A DNA stretch of 64,000 nt, taken from contig UESW01004565.1 of the NCBI GenBank assembly GCA_900491605.1, positions 308,802 through 372,801 of the forward strand, given 5' to 3'. The translations under genes and the position numbers were made by a program. The notes under the pieces were generated by a model. That model saw nothing but the letters and a program-made list of their open reading frames with translations, did not search any database and had not been told where the DNA came from. Shown here piece by piece: positions 44,774 to 55,320 of the stretch (positions are counted from its first letter, which is position 1; the number at the start of each line of letters is the position of its first letter). This DNA comes from Calamus simplicifolius (Eukaryota > Streptophyta > Magnoliopsida > Arecales > Arecaceae).

Positions 44774-47700
44774 CTAGCTCTTCAAGAAGAGAATGAAAGC
44801 ATTAAATATTGACAAGACTAGAAACCCAAAAGATGCATACTTGAGATATCTGATAATGTGGATAGAAACACCAATGTGCAGTAGGCGTTCAAGTAGAATC
44901 ATGCTGACCCCAGATGCAAATGTGGCCACTAGGAAGGAGTAGCAAATCTTGAGGTGGATACTGTGAGCCTTTCTTGTTTGATCACCCATGAATCCAGCAA
45001 GAATACCTATGATTCCAGCACTAGCTATGCTAGTTGAGAAGTAAGAAAATTTTAAGGCACTCTTTCTCTCTTCTTCTTCTAGTTCCAAGTCTCTCTGTCT
45101 CTCTTCTCTATGACCATTTGATCCATCCTTGCAAGGGAAAAAGGTGGCTTTAGTTTCAGGCTAGTAATAAAATAAAATGATCAATAATAATAGAGCATCA
45201 ATAATATGATATAAGTTGGTGGAAATGATAGATAAAAATCCAACTTGAATGTAATAGGAAAAAAATTATTTTATTTTTTTCTCATTATAATCTCAAGTAT
45301 TTGTAGCAATCTAACTTTAGATGGGTAAGCACATCTTTTTCTCTACCAAAAAAAAAAATTCAGGCTTCAATCTAACAAAAAAGATATATGGTTGCCAATC
45401 AACTAAAGATACAAAGGCCCTTTAATCCAATCTTTTTATGACAAATTTTAGATTACTTTAGCAAAGGTTGAATGTGAAAGCTTAATTTGAGAATCTCAAG
45501 ACTCCCTTTCATCTCTGAAACTAGAAAACATCATGGTATACAACATTTTAATGGCATTACATGTAAAAATGCCCAACATGCAGATATTGGGGTGCCTTAT
45601 ATCACAATTGTCTATTGCTACAATCAAAATAACATATATGGAATTGCCTATAAATTTTTTAACCTATTATAAAGCATCATTGTGGATAGTTGCAAGTTGG
45701 ACAATAGGTTATAATTTGGCTAGATTGGAAAAACAATAAGAAACATTCAAAAACAAATTCAGAAAATTTGATATGCACAAAAATATTTCTTATAAAAACA
45801 AGCACAAGGAAAGAACAACTAACAAATATCTAAGCAATCAAGTAACTAGTCATCAGCACCTAAAATTTCAATTATTTTTTGAATAGTTGCAATATGCTTG
45901 TAATCATTTTTTTTTACAATTTAGAGAATGAAATGGAAAAAAAATTATAAATAATTCGAAAGTGTCTTAACATTCCAGAGAAAATTGTTATTGTTGTGGG
46001 ATAACTTGACTTGGCTATTGACATAGTGTGACTGCTAATGTAGCACAACATTCGTCACTCACGATGATGCTTGTCAACCTCCTCCAATGCAACCGACCTA
46101 CCAAAGTAATCAACACCTTCTATAACTACCTCTAAAGTCCCATTGATTCTCAAGCCATACTATAATGCACCAGCATACGTGGAGCATTGAGCGATCACTT
46201 AGGCACATATCCCTCTTTCCTTCACTCTTTTTCAAGATGATAAATACAATCATCAATATTCAGGTGAAGAGCTTCAAGCCCTTTGGATCTCTCTCGATTT
46301 CACTTTAAGATAGAAGAGGTTGCTTTATTTTACTAAACCTCGAAGCTCTTGCACAAGGGAACTCGAGGCACACCATTTTCTTATCTCGACCGACTTGAAT
46401 ATTAGAAGCGTTTCCCCCAGAGAAAACTCCAAGATCCCTCTAATCACCTCCCTCTATGTGTAGGTCCGACCAAAGAAGCTGGGCGAACGAGTTATTTAGA
46501 TATTTCACTCTCACCTCAAGCTACAAGTTGAGGTAAGGTATAAACAAAACCCATCTATGTTCCATTGGGCAACAAGCAAGAAGATGGTGGAATGTACACC
46601 AAGCATAATCATTAGTTTAGTTGTATTGACAAGATCCAAATTGGTAGAAAGAAATATTGCATATAGTTTTTGAAATGAGGTTTAGAGGTCTTCAAGATTT
46701 TCATAACTCTTTGTTTAACATGTGTAGGGTTATTAGAGTTCGCTTGTGTCCAATCATCTTACCGAAGATGTTACAATTGATGAGACTTTTGTCAAATATG
46801 GTTAGTTATGATGATCCCGACTGCCTAGAAAACCTTCTTACCCTATTAGAAAATTTTTGTCATCTTCATCTTATAGGGATCGATTTTCTTCTTAATTACT
46901 ATGAAACTCAAAACTTCCTACCCTAGTTCTATGGGAGAGAAAGAGAGAGAGTTCAAGAGTATGGTATCTAATTAATAATTCTTTGAGAAAACATTTATAT
47001 TGAGGTACTACACATATACACACTTGCATGCATGCATATAAATGTACACACAAACCCACAGACATGTTCCTTTATGAACTTGGTTTGTTATTAAATGCCT
47101 ATGAACTTGATAGGCACTAAATATGGAATTGAGTTAAACTTCATTTCAATATCAAATAAATGATTTTTATTATTAAATAATAATGTAAGCGTATTTAACT
47201 ATACATTCAGATTGAGACAGACATATATAATGCCAATGATCATTTGCTTAATAACTATTGCTAAGCTACCACTAGGAAAGACTAAAAAACTTAGATGATG
47301 CCCTTCACTTGGTGGCCAAGGTGAGAGTTATGTAGGCTTCCAATATACCATTTATCACCCAATAATCCAAGAAACCATTTATGGTAATAGCAAACTAGAC
47401 CCTATCCTACCAATAGTCCATCCCAAACCAGCCATGACCAATCTAGTTCTTACCATGTCAGACTTGGTCAATGCTTAGACACTAGTTACAACATGCTAGA
47501 ACACACATATGCATGCACCCACCCACCCACCCACCCACCCACATACCCATACACCAACCTGCGCATAAACACACATATGCATGCATGTATATGCATGCAC
47601 TCGAAATATTTATTAAAAGATGGTGCTCTACAAACATACTAAGAAGGCACTTGGTTCATGCATTGTATGATTTCATCTTATAAGCATCACATTATCGAGA

Positions 47701-49470
47701 ATGTGAATCCTAGATTTCATATGCCTAGAATGGATACATTTCGTTTGCACACTAAGGGCAAAGAAACAAGACGAGATGGGAATTTCAGCCCATCGGGATC
47801 GAGCTAGGTTTGGCTATATATATACCAAACCTAAAATATTTTTGTTAGATCAAAATCAAAACAAAATTTAATTAAAATTTTATATTAAAATTCAACATCG
47901 AACATAAAGAAGTCAAACATCAAGTAAGTTCTGAGATAGAAAATAAGTATCTAATAAACTATTTACCTAAACTATTGGATTATGTTTACAAACTAGTTAT
48001 TGAACACTTAATGTGCTACTTTATCTGTTGCAAAACATAAAAAATAATGATAAAAGATAAAAATTATATCTAAGGTTTTTTTTTTTTTTTTTTTGGAAGG
48101 GGGTATAAAACATTGGGACAAATAAGATTGAAGGCAAAAATTATTAAGAAATAAAAAAAAATAAAACATTGAGATAAATAAAATATTAAATCATCTCACC
48201 ACTCTCACATATCTCATCTTTTGTATGTTAATAACACTTACAAAATATTAATGATATTTTTATTTTTTATATTACTCTTATTTAAATATAGTAACATCAT
48301 TGATATTTGGTCTTTCATTGACGGATGGAACGGGAGATAATTCATGCAAAAATTTTTACGTTCTTAAAATTTATATTAAAAAATAATAATTTGTTCACTT
48401 TTTTTTTTTTAAATCCCATATCGAACGAACCGTGCGTGTGTACATTGAGATCGAAACCTTGCAAAAGATTGATGATTACCTCATGTGCTGCCGAGTCTCC
48501 AGCACCTCGGTTGTCGAGGTGGGGTTCAAAGTCTCCCCCGAGTTTCCTTCTAAGACCCCTTAAAAAAGTCTCTTCATCAATTTGGGATTCGAGGTCCCTG
48601 AGTGCCTTCAATAAAAAAGACTTTTCATCAATAGGTTGGGATTCAAGGTCCCTGAGTGCCTTCAATAAAAAAGACTTTTCATCAATAGGTTGGGATTCAA
48701 GGTCCCTGACTGCCCTCTTCAAATGACGTAGACTTGCGTGCCTGCTGTGGGCTTCAAGGTCCCTGCGTTGTGCCCTCCAAAAATAATTCTCGAGGCGTCT
48801 CCCGTGGGAGTCAAGGTGCCCCCAAAAATTATTCCTTTGGAGGAGCTCCACATCTTGTCCAGCCACTGCTTCCTCGTCGTCCTCTTCGCCGACAATCACC
48901 TGCAGCTATCCGAAGAACTCAAGTCCAAAGAGAGAGCAGGAGTTCGAAACGTGAGACCTAAATTACCTCATGAACGCCTCCGTGGGATTCAAGGTCCCTG
49001 CGTTGTTTTCTCCAAACATAGTTCTCTAGGCGTCTGCCGTTGGATTCAAGGTCCTTGCGTTCTGGCCTCCAAAAATAATTCTCTCCATCGTCATGCGGTC
49101 CAGTAAAAATGGGTACCATGCCGTTGGACTCAAGATCCCTTTGTGCCGCTAGCCGGTGGCGGATTTGCCCAATATTTTGCCCAGCCACTGCTCTCTCGTC
49201 GTTGTTCGCTGCGCTGGTACTCACCTGCAGCTATCCGAAGAACTCAAGTCCAAAGAGAGAGCAGGAGGAGAGCTAGAGACGAGAAACTAAATTACCTCAT
49301 CAACGCCATGAGAACCGTTCATGCTTCTCTCGAGTGCCTCCTTCGGCAGCTGGTCCTTTTCGTACTGCAGCCCCACAATCTGAACTGGTATATAAAAACC
49401 TCATATATGAAAGGAGATAGCTAGTTTGATAGCAAGGTTTTACCTCGTAATCTTTCTGGCTAGTTTCCAT
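44774..49470 (-). CDS. Unrecognised membrane-protein gene, copy B (about 380 aa, five exons)
   Basis: Exons on the minus strand: 49444-49470 (METSQKDYE, start ATG in AGGATGG context), 49296-49379, 48967-49224, 48480-48899 and 44774-45127 (stop TAG 44774-44776). All junctions have GT donors and AG acceptors and every intron is phase 0. The joined frame has no stop: 9+28+86+140+117 residues. The middle is charged, with repeats of RDLES, GRRLENYFWR and two near-identical 22-residue PIDEKSFLLKALRDLES units. Exons 3 and 4 are related and share the same intron end before them, so exon duplication is likely. The last exon is acidic (DLELEEEERKS), then has three predicted membrane spans at residues about 290-312, 324-350 and 354-378. 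I recognise no family. More exons in the 3.35-kb last intron, or another start, are possible. Confidence 0.6.
45128..48479 (-). other. Large last intron of copy B gene
   Basis: Largely homologous to 10018-12380 of copy A. Differences: a roughly 235-bp stretch at 46696-46926 absent from A, and about 1.1 kb at 47730-48860 (including exon 4) absent from A. The plus-strand frame at 46657-46926 falls on the first of these and has no known domain. An AT-rich region occupies 47820-48320. Confidence 0.5.
47515..47600. repeat. (CCCA)n and (ATGC)n microsatellites
   Basis: Seven consecutive CCCA units near 47517-47546, then CATACACC and ATGCATGCATGTATATGCATGC. More CCCA units than in copy A. Confidence 0.75.
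48900..48941 (-). repeat. Duplicated intron-end block before exon 4
   Basis: The 42-bp sequence ending in the exon 4 acceptor (on minus TCCTGCTCTCTCTTTGGACT followed by TGAGTTCTTCGGATAGCTGCAG) is repeated at 49225-49266 before exon 3. This supports duplication of an exon together with its acceptor. Confidence 0.82.
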
Positions 49471-50113
49471 CCTGGCGGAGGTGATGGCAATGGAAACAAG
49501 AACTTGTAGAACTACAGCGAACAAGAAGGAATCCCTGGCTTGGAGTAGAAGCGAGTATAGGTTGTGTATAGAATTTCATACGTGGATTTGGGCTCTCGGT
49601 GGACCATATAGAACTTAGAAGATAAGGAGGAGACGGTCTTTTTATTTTCTGTTTTAGGAAAAGATGATCTGGTCTCAAAGTCTTTTTTTTAAAAAAAAAA
49701 ATTGGAGGAAATTAAGATGAGGGTCCCATGAAGCTGCCTCGGCAGCTCGCCCGCGTTGACGTCACTGCCTCGCATGTCTGCTCGAGGACGGCGAGACTTT
49801 GGGGAGGGTTTCTTTTTGTTGGATATAACCTGTTTTTCAAATGTTAGTGGGGCACGCGGGTACGTGAGGCTACGTTAGTGGCTGATTCCTCGTGCCGTCC
49901 CGTTCATGACGAGGCTTGCCAAGCAACTGCGCGGAAACTACGAAAGACAAACCTAGAGCATGCTTGGCGCTTCTCAGCTTTAATCTTAATCATTAAGATA
50001 GAGACACGCCGATCAATGCGTTCCTTGCGGTATTGTATTTATCTAAAAAAAATAGTTGAAAAATAAATATTTTTTTAAAATTATAAGTCTATCAGGATAA
50101 TTTTAATTATTTC
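49471..50113 (-). promoter_or_regulatory. 5' flank of the copy B gene
   Basis: Upstream of the start codon on the minus strand. A frame lacking ATG (hydrophobic FAVVLQVLVSIAITSAR) precedes the start and is probably leader sequence. A possible TATA (TTCTATATGG on minus) lies near 49602-49612. Homology with copy A continues to about 50040, and then AT-rich DNA runs to the Gypsy LTR. Confidence 0.35.
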
Positions 50114-51737
50114 TGTTGATGCTGGATCACCAGATTATTTGTTTAGGGTCTCTTTTTCAGATCTCTCTCTCTCTTTTGAAGGAAGAAGAAGTCCCCCCTC
50201 CCCTTCCTCCTCTCCCCTTTTTATCCTCCTTTTATTATTATTTATCTTTTCTTTTCTTTTTCTTTTTTTATTTCTCATTATCCTGGATGCCCACGTGTAG
50301 GATAAGTGTTCATCTTACATTACGTGGTCATTCAGTGATAATGCTTAATAAGGATATTAAGAAACTTGCTCATGAAGGAATCCTTTTTCATGATGATCTT
50401 GATAATCCCAAAGGAATGTCAGAGGTAGTGGAGACGTCAGAGTGAGGGAAAAGGGATCTGGCTCCAAAATAGAGGTTCAGTGTCCCCTTTTGGGTATTTG
50501 TCTTATGTGAACCATTTAAGGCATGATGTTTTTAGCATCTCTCGATTTCTGTTCCGAATATGACGGCTCATCTTATTTAATGGTTCTGACGTGGGGATTT
50601 ATTCTTAAACCGAGGGATCGCCGGAGGCTGGGTGCTGCCTAGACCTTTGGAGGCCGCCCAAGCTCTAGGGGGTCGCCCAGAATAGGGGGCCACCCGAGAC
50701 TGGGGGCCGCCCAGGACTGGGGGCCGTCCAAGTTCTAGGGGCCGCCTAGACTCGGAGGCCGCCCAGACTTTGGAGGCCGCCCAGGACTGGGGGCCGCCCA
50801 GGGCTGGGGGCCGTCCAAGTTCTAGGGGCCGCCTAGGACTGGGGGCCGTTCAAGTTCTAGGGGCCGCCTAGACTCGGAGGCCGCCTAGACTTTGGAGGCC
50901 GCTCAAGACTGGGGGCCGCCCAGGACTGGGGGCCGCCCAAGATCTAGGGGCCGCCTAGACTCGGAGGCCGCCTAGACTTTGGAGGCCGCCAAGACTGGGG
51001 GCCGCCCAGGACTGGGGGCCGCCCAAGATCTAGGGGCCGCCTAGACTCGGAGGCCGCCTAGACTTTGGAGGCCGCCCAAGACTGGGGGCCGCCCAGGACT
51101 GGGGGCCGCCCAGGATGGGGGCCGTCCAAGTTCTAGGGGCCGCCTAGGACTGGGGGCCGTTCAAGTTCTAGGGCCGCCTAGACTCTGGAGGCCGCCCAAA
51201 ATAGGGGGCCACCCGAGACTGGGGGCCGCCCAGGACTGGGGGCCGTCCAAGTTCTAGGGGCCGCCTAGACTCGGAGGCCGCCCAGACTTTGGAGGCCGCC
51301 CAGGACTGGGGGCCGCCCAGGGCTGGGGGCCGTCCAAGTTCTAGGGGCCGCCTAGGACTGGGGGCCGTTCAAGTTCTAGGGGCCGCCTAGACTCGGAGGC
51401 CGCCTAGACTTTGGAGGCCGCCCAAGACTGGGGGCCGCCCAGGACTGGGGGCCGCCCAAGATCTAGGGGCCGCCTAGACTCGGAGGCCGTCTAGACTTTG
51501 GAGGCCGCCCAAGACTGTGGGCCGCCCAGGACTGGGGGCCGCCCAGGACTGGGGGCCGCCCAAGATCTAGGGGCCGCCCAGGACTGGGGGCCGCCCAGGA
51601 CTGGGGGCCGCCCAAGATCTAGGGGCCGCCTAGACTCGGAGGCCGCCCGGACTTTGGAGGCCGCCCAAGACTGGGGGGGGCCGCCCAAGCTGCCTTTTAT
51701 TTATTTAGTTTAATTATTTTGCACATTATCCGTATCA
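50114..51737 (-). repeat. 3' LTR of Gypsy element 2
   Basis: 1624 bp. In plus coordinates it starts TGTTGATGCTGGATCACC and ends TATCCGTATCA. It contains the long minisatellite at 50620-51690. A TATA-like ATAAAAAGG on minus lies near 50217-50226. Confidence 0.86.
50620..51690. repeat. 19-20 bp GC-rich minisatellite in the 3' LTR
   Basis: More than 50 units of GGGGGCCGCCCAGGACTGG with variants (CCAAGATCTA, CTAGACTCGGA, CTAGACTTTGGA), arranged in higher-order blocks of about 77-97 bp that repeat several times. Plus-strand G runs of four to five every 19-20 bases. Frames on both strands are by-products. Confidence 0.9.
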
Positions 51738-51752
51738 TATGCCCCCTCGCCC
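51738..51752 (-). other. Polypurine tract, Gypsy element 2
   Basis: On the minus strand GGGCGAGGGGGCATA directly precedes the LTR start TGATACGG. Confidence 0.72.
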
Positions 51753-51964
51753 ATCTTTCTTGTATACATGCGTGGCATGCGTATGCAAGGAGGAAGGGCG
51801 GAAAATTTGAATTTTGAAAATTCAGTATGTGATAAGTGATACTTTGGAAAAAGGGAAAAGAGGGGGGGGGCGCGTGTTTCTGAGAGGATGGCGTCTTTTC
51901 ACCTGTCCGGCTATACGGACAAGTCATCATGTATTCTTATGGCGCCCGAGGCGTCATGTCTGGC

Positions 51965-51974
51965 TTATATATAT
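51965..51974 (+). promoter_or_regulatory. TATA box for the antisense gene, Gypsy element 2
   Basis: TTATATATAT on the plus strand, about 107 bases before the ATG at 52081. A pyrimidine-rich leader lies between. Outside the LTR, so it serves the antisense gene rather than the element transcript. Confidence 0.6.
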
Positions 51975-52080
51975 GTTAAAAAGATCGTCCCTTTCCTTTA
52001 GCTCTCGATTTTGTGTGTCTTCCTCCGTCTTTACCTCCTCAAGCCCGGGTTAGTTGTCTTTTTCCTCCTCCTTTTTCTTT

Positions 52081-54390
52081 ATGGACCCTTCCGTAGATAG
52101 AAAAGGCAAGGGTCCCATGAAGGAGCCCTCCCGAGAGGAGATCCTTCGGGCACGTCGAGAGACCTTGGGAGGGGTTATCATCCGCGGGGACCAACCCGCT
52201 GCTCACCCCAGTCAACCCGTGTCTAGGTCATCACCTCAATCCCTTAGGGCTCTTGGTTCGTCTGCCGGTCATGAGGTGGAGCCTCCTGTGGCTGTCTCCA
52301 AACTAGGTGGGCCGGCGGACATTGCTTCAGTAATGTCCTCACAGGACCTTAGAAATGTTAGGGCTCAATTTGGGGTTCCGGATAACATTCAGCTTTCTGT
52401 CCCTCTTCCGGAGGACAGGGTTAGTCGAGGGCAACCGGGTAAGGTCGCTCTATACGAAGAGTTTTTCAAGAGCGGTTTACGATTGCCGTTTCACCCCTTT
52501 TTTATAAATTTGTAAATCGGTATCACCTTATTCCGGCACAGCTCACCCCCAATTCCATCCGAGTTATATTTTCGTTTTTAGTCCTTTGCTCTTTCCATGG
52601 AGCCTCTGCTAGACTCTCTTGTTTAGGTCCCTGTATAGAATCCGAAACCCAGTTAGGGATGGGTGGTGGAGCTTTGCTTCAAGACCTAAAAGGGTTCTAA
52701 AACTTAACCTCCCTCCAAAATCAAAGGGTGGAAGTCTAGGTTTTTTTATGCGCACTTGGAGGGGTTAGATGTGGATTGGGGTACCCCAGATACCAGCTCA
52801 AACAGAACGCGAGCATTGAAGAAAAAGACCGCGAGCTATTTAATACCTTAATTTCTACAATTATTCCCCCTAGTAGGGAGTTACTATCGGAGGGTAATCT
52901 CCGGGAGGCTGCATTCGTGCCGGTGTCGCTGGCTGCAGCGCCCGGTGAGCTTCAAAGAATTTACCTTTTCTTTTTTCTTTTTTTTTCTTTAGCTAACCCT
53001 ATGTTTGTCATTTTGTAGCAATGAAGTTCTCTCGGGATTTCTTGGTATCACAGCTTCGAAAAAGGGAGAGAGTGGTCGTGATACGCCAGCGGGGGGCGAA
53101 TCTAAAAGACCCCGTCAACTGGGATCGGACAGTCAGGTCCAACCTCCAGCGGTCATCCCTGAGGCGACCTTGATAGAGGATAGTGAAGAGGAAATGAGTC
53201 CCCCGACGGGGTCCCTGCAGGAGGTCCTGCCGAGAGCATTCCATCTCCTGCGCAGAGTGTTGGGGAATCTACAAGGGACGTGGAGCAGCTAAAGCTGACT
53301 CGCCGGATCCTTTGTTATCGGTAGAAGCTGATGTTCCTGCTCCCGCCTCACCGGGTACTTCAAGGACCCTGCGCTCGGCTCCCCAACCACCTGGCGAGAA
53401 TATCGGATACAAGAGTTGTCTATCAGAGACAATCCTTAAGCTCGCGAGCCTTGCCCAGATTTCAAGATAAGCTGAGGAAGGTAACACAGGCAGAGGCGTT
53501 TGATACTATGTTTACCGCTACCCTGCAGGTAAAGTCTGATTTTTGCTTCTCTTTTTTTTTTTTTTGGTTATCAAACTTAGATACTGACCGAGTGCGTTTC
53601 GCAGACGGCTAATGGTCTCTTCGTGCTGCGCGAAGATTTAGACAAAGCTAAGTCCCGGAATGCCAGTCTAGATAAAGAATTGGTGGATTCTAGGGCCCGA
53701 GAATCAAAAGCATTGCATGACCTTCGGGTCATGCAGGAAGATTATCGGACCTGGAAAGGAAGGGCAGAGCAAGAACTGCGGAGTTTAGACGCTCAGCTGT
53801 GTGAGGTTCGAGCGAGGTTGCTGCCAACAGAAGAAAAGTTAAAAGAAACTTCCCTCAGGCTGGAACACACGAAGAATCGAGCAGATAGTGCAGAGGCCAC
53901 CGCTCGTGACGCCATGGAAAAGCTGGTTTTAGCTGAGAAGGACACCAAAAACGCCCTTGATAGAGTCGCAGCAGCAATGATAGAGGCTCAGAAGAAGATG
54001 GCTGCAATTGAGACCGAAGCTCAGGAAAAGATTGCTGTGGCTGAGGCCAGCGCTCGGGAAAAGGTGGCCATAGCGGAAGCTAGAGCCAGGGATGCTATCA
54101 AAGAATATAAGGGCTCCCCAGATTTTGAAGCGGAGTTCCAGGAGGCTGCCCTAGACGCTTTTGTGGAAGGCTTTGAGAAATGTAAACGGATACTGGCCCG
54201 ACAATTCAACTTGAAGGACCTCGAGCGTATTCGACCCGTAGATGACGAAGAAGTTTCCGATAGGAGGTCGAAGATGTGGTGAGTGAGGCAGTGGCGGCTG
54301 AGACTCTCGCTGCAGAAAAGCCTCTGGCCGAGGAGCCGGCTGCCAATCCTGACGCTGGGAAAGAGCCTTCAAAGACTGATCCAGGGTGTT
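52081..54390 (+). pseudogene. Antisense gene of Gypsy element 2 (Transposase_28-like plus coiled coil)
   Basis: Opposite in strand to gag-pol. ATG at 52081 (CTTTATGGACC) opens MDPSVDRKGKGPMKEPSREE, then LPEDRV, VALYEEFFKSGLRLPFHP, and after a 1-bp deletion near 52513, IPAQLTPNSIRVIFSFLVLC, the Transposase_28-like domain. Introns are likely at about 52944-53018 (GGTGAGC...TTTGTAG) and 53529-53604 (GTAAAG...CGCAG). The latter joins FTATLQ to TANGLFVLREDL. A long coiled coil follows (53640-54100, Ala/Glu/Lys-rich with EAxAREK repeats), then SPDFEAEFQEAALDAF and an acidic tail to about 54390. Nearly open throughout. Element 1 has the same architecture. Function unknown. Confidence 0.75.
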
Positions 54391-54672
54391 GAGTTTTATC
54401 TTGATTTTTATCTTAAATTCGGTTCCATTTAAGGACCTTTTGTTGTAAAAATCCGTCTGCTGACAAGGTTTAACTCCAAGTGAATGAATGTTACCTTTTA
54501 TCGATCTGGTTTAGTTCAATATTTCCTTTGCTTTATTTTTGGCTCCCGTTTGCTGATCAAGACAATGGTGCTGCTTGATTTAGATGGCCTGCCAGTACTT
54601 GACTATTCTTGAAGCGCAACTCAAAGTTACCCTAACCAGGGATTCACACTTTCTTAGGAATGAGTTATACTT
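54391..54672. other. 3' end of the antisense gene and spacer
   Basis: AT-rich, includes TTTGTTGTAAAAAT and GAATGAATGTTACC, plausible untranslated or polyadenylation sequence of the antisense gene. No other gene. Confidence 0.4.
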
Positions 54673-55246
54673 GGACTTGAACCTCCTCAGGGGTGAGTTA
54701 CACCGGCCTGGGGGTGTCCTTTGGACCGTAGGGCCGTCGAGCCGCCTGTCGTGGCGAGGCCGCTTAAGTCGAGGACTTGAACCTCCTCAGGGGTGAGTTA
54801 CACCGGCCTGGGGGTGTCCTTTGGACCGTAGGGCCGTCGAGCCGCCTGTCGTGGGCGAGGCCGCTTAAGTCGAGGACTTGAACCTCCTCAGGGGTGAGTT
54901 ACACCGGCCTGGGGGTGTCCTTTAGACCGCAGGGCCGTCGAGCCGCCTGTCGTGGTCGAGGCCGCTTAAGTCAAGGACTTGAACCTCCTCAGGGGTGAGT
55001 TACACCGGCCTGGGGGTGTCCTTTAGACCGCAGGGCCGTCGAGCCGCCTGTCGTGGTCGAGGCCGCTTAAGTCAAGGACTTGAACCTCCTCAGGGGTGAG
55101 TTACACCGGCCTGGGGGTGTCCTTTAGACCGCAGGGCCGTCGAGCCGCCTGTCGTGGTCGAGGCCGCTTAAGTCAAGGACTTGAACCTCCTCAGGGGTGA
55201 GTTACACCGGCCTGGGGGTGTCCTTTTAGACCGCAGGGCCGTCGAG
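54673..55246. repeat. 101-bp tandem array after pol, Gypsy element 2
   Basis: The word GAACCTCCTCAGGGGTGAG starts at 54679, 54779, 54880, 54981, 55082 and 55183, giving periods of 100, 101, 101, 101 and 101. About 5.7 copies that differ by only a few bases, implying recent expansion. It lies between the pol stop (55321, minus) and the antisense gene's 3' end. Confidence 0.95.
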
Positions 55247-55320
55247 TCACCCTGAGTAATTATTGAAAGATATGTATTTAAAAGTACAGACTTATTCAAC
55301 ATTTACATGAATACATTACA

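Noticed and set aside
48325..49106. Plus-strand frames opposite the copy B exons
   Set aside because: They are antisense shadows of exons 3 and 4, which have splice sites and copy A counterparts on the minus strand.
49300..49524. Minus-strand frame with a hydrophobic N-terminus (FAVVLQVLVSIAITSAR) considered as a signal peptide of the copy B protein
   Set aside because: It starts at TTG, not ATG. The first ATG in a good context is downstream at 49470, and splicing after METSQKDYE gives a frame that stays open through all exons.
50620..51713. Gly/Pro/Arg-rich frames on both strands in the LTR minisatellites (also 61229-62055)
   Set aside because: Products of a 19-20 bp GC-rich repeat, equally open on both strands.
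54673..55246. A CRISPR-like direct repeat array
   Set aside because: Repeats are head-to-tail 101-bp units without unique spacers, in a plant retrotransposon.
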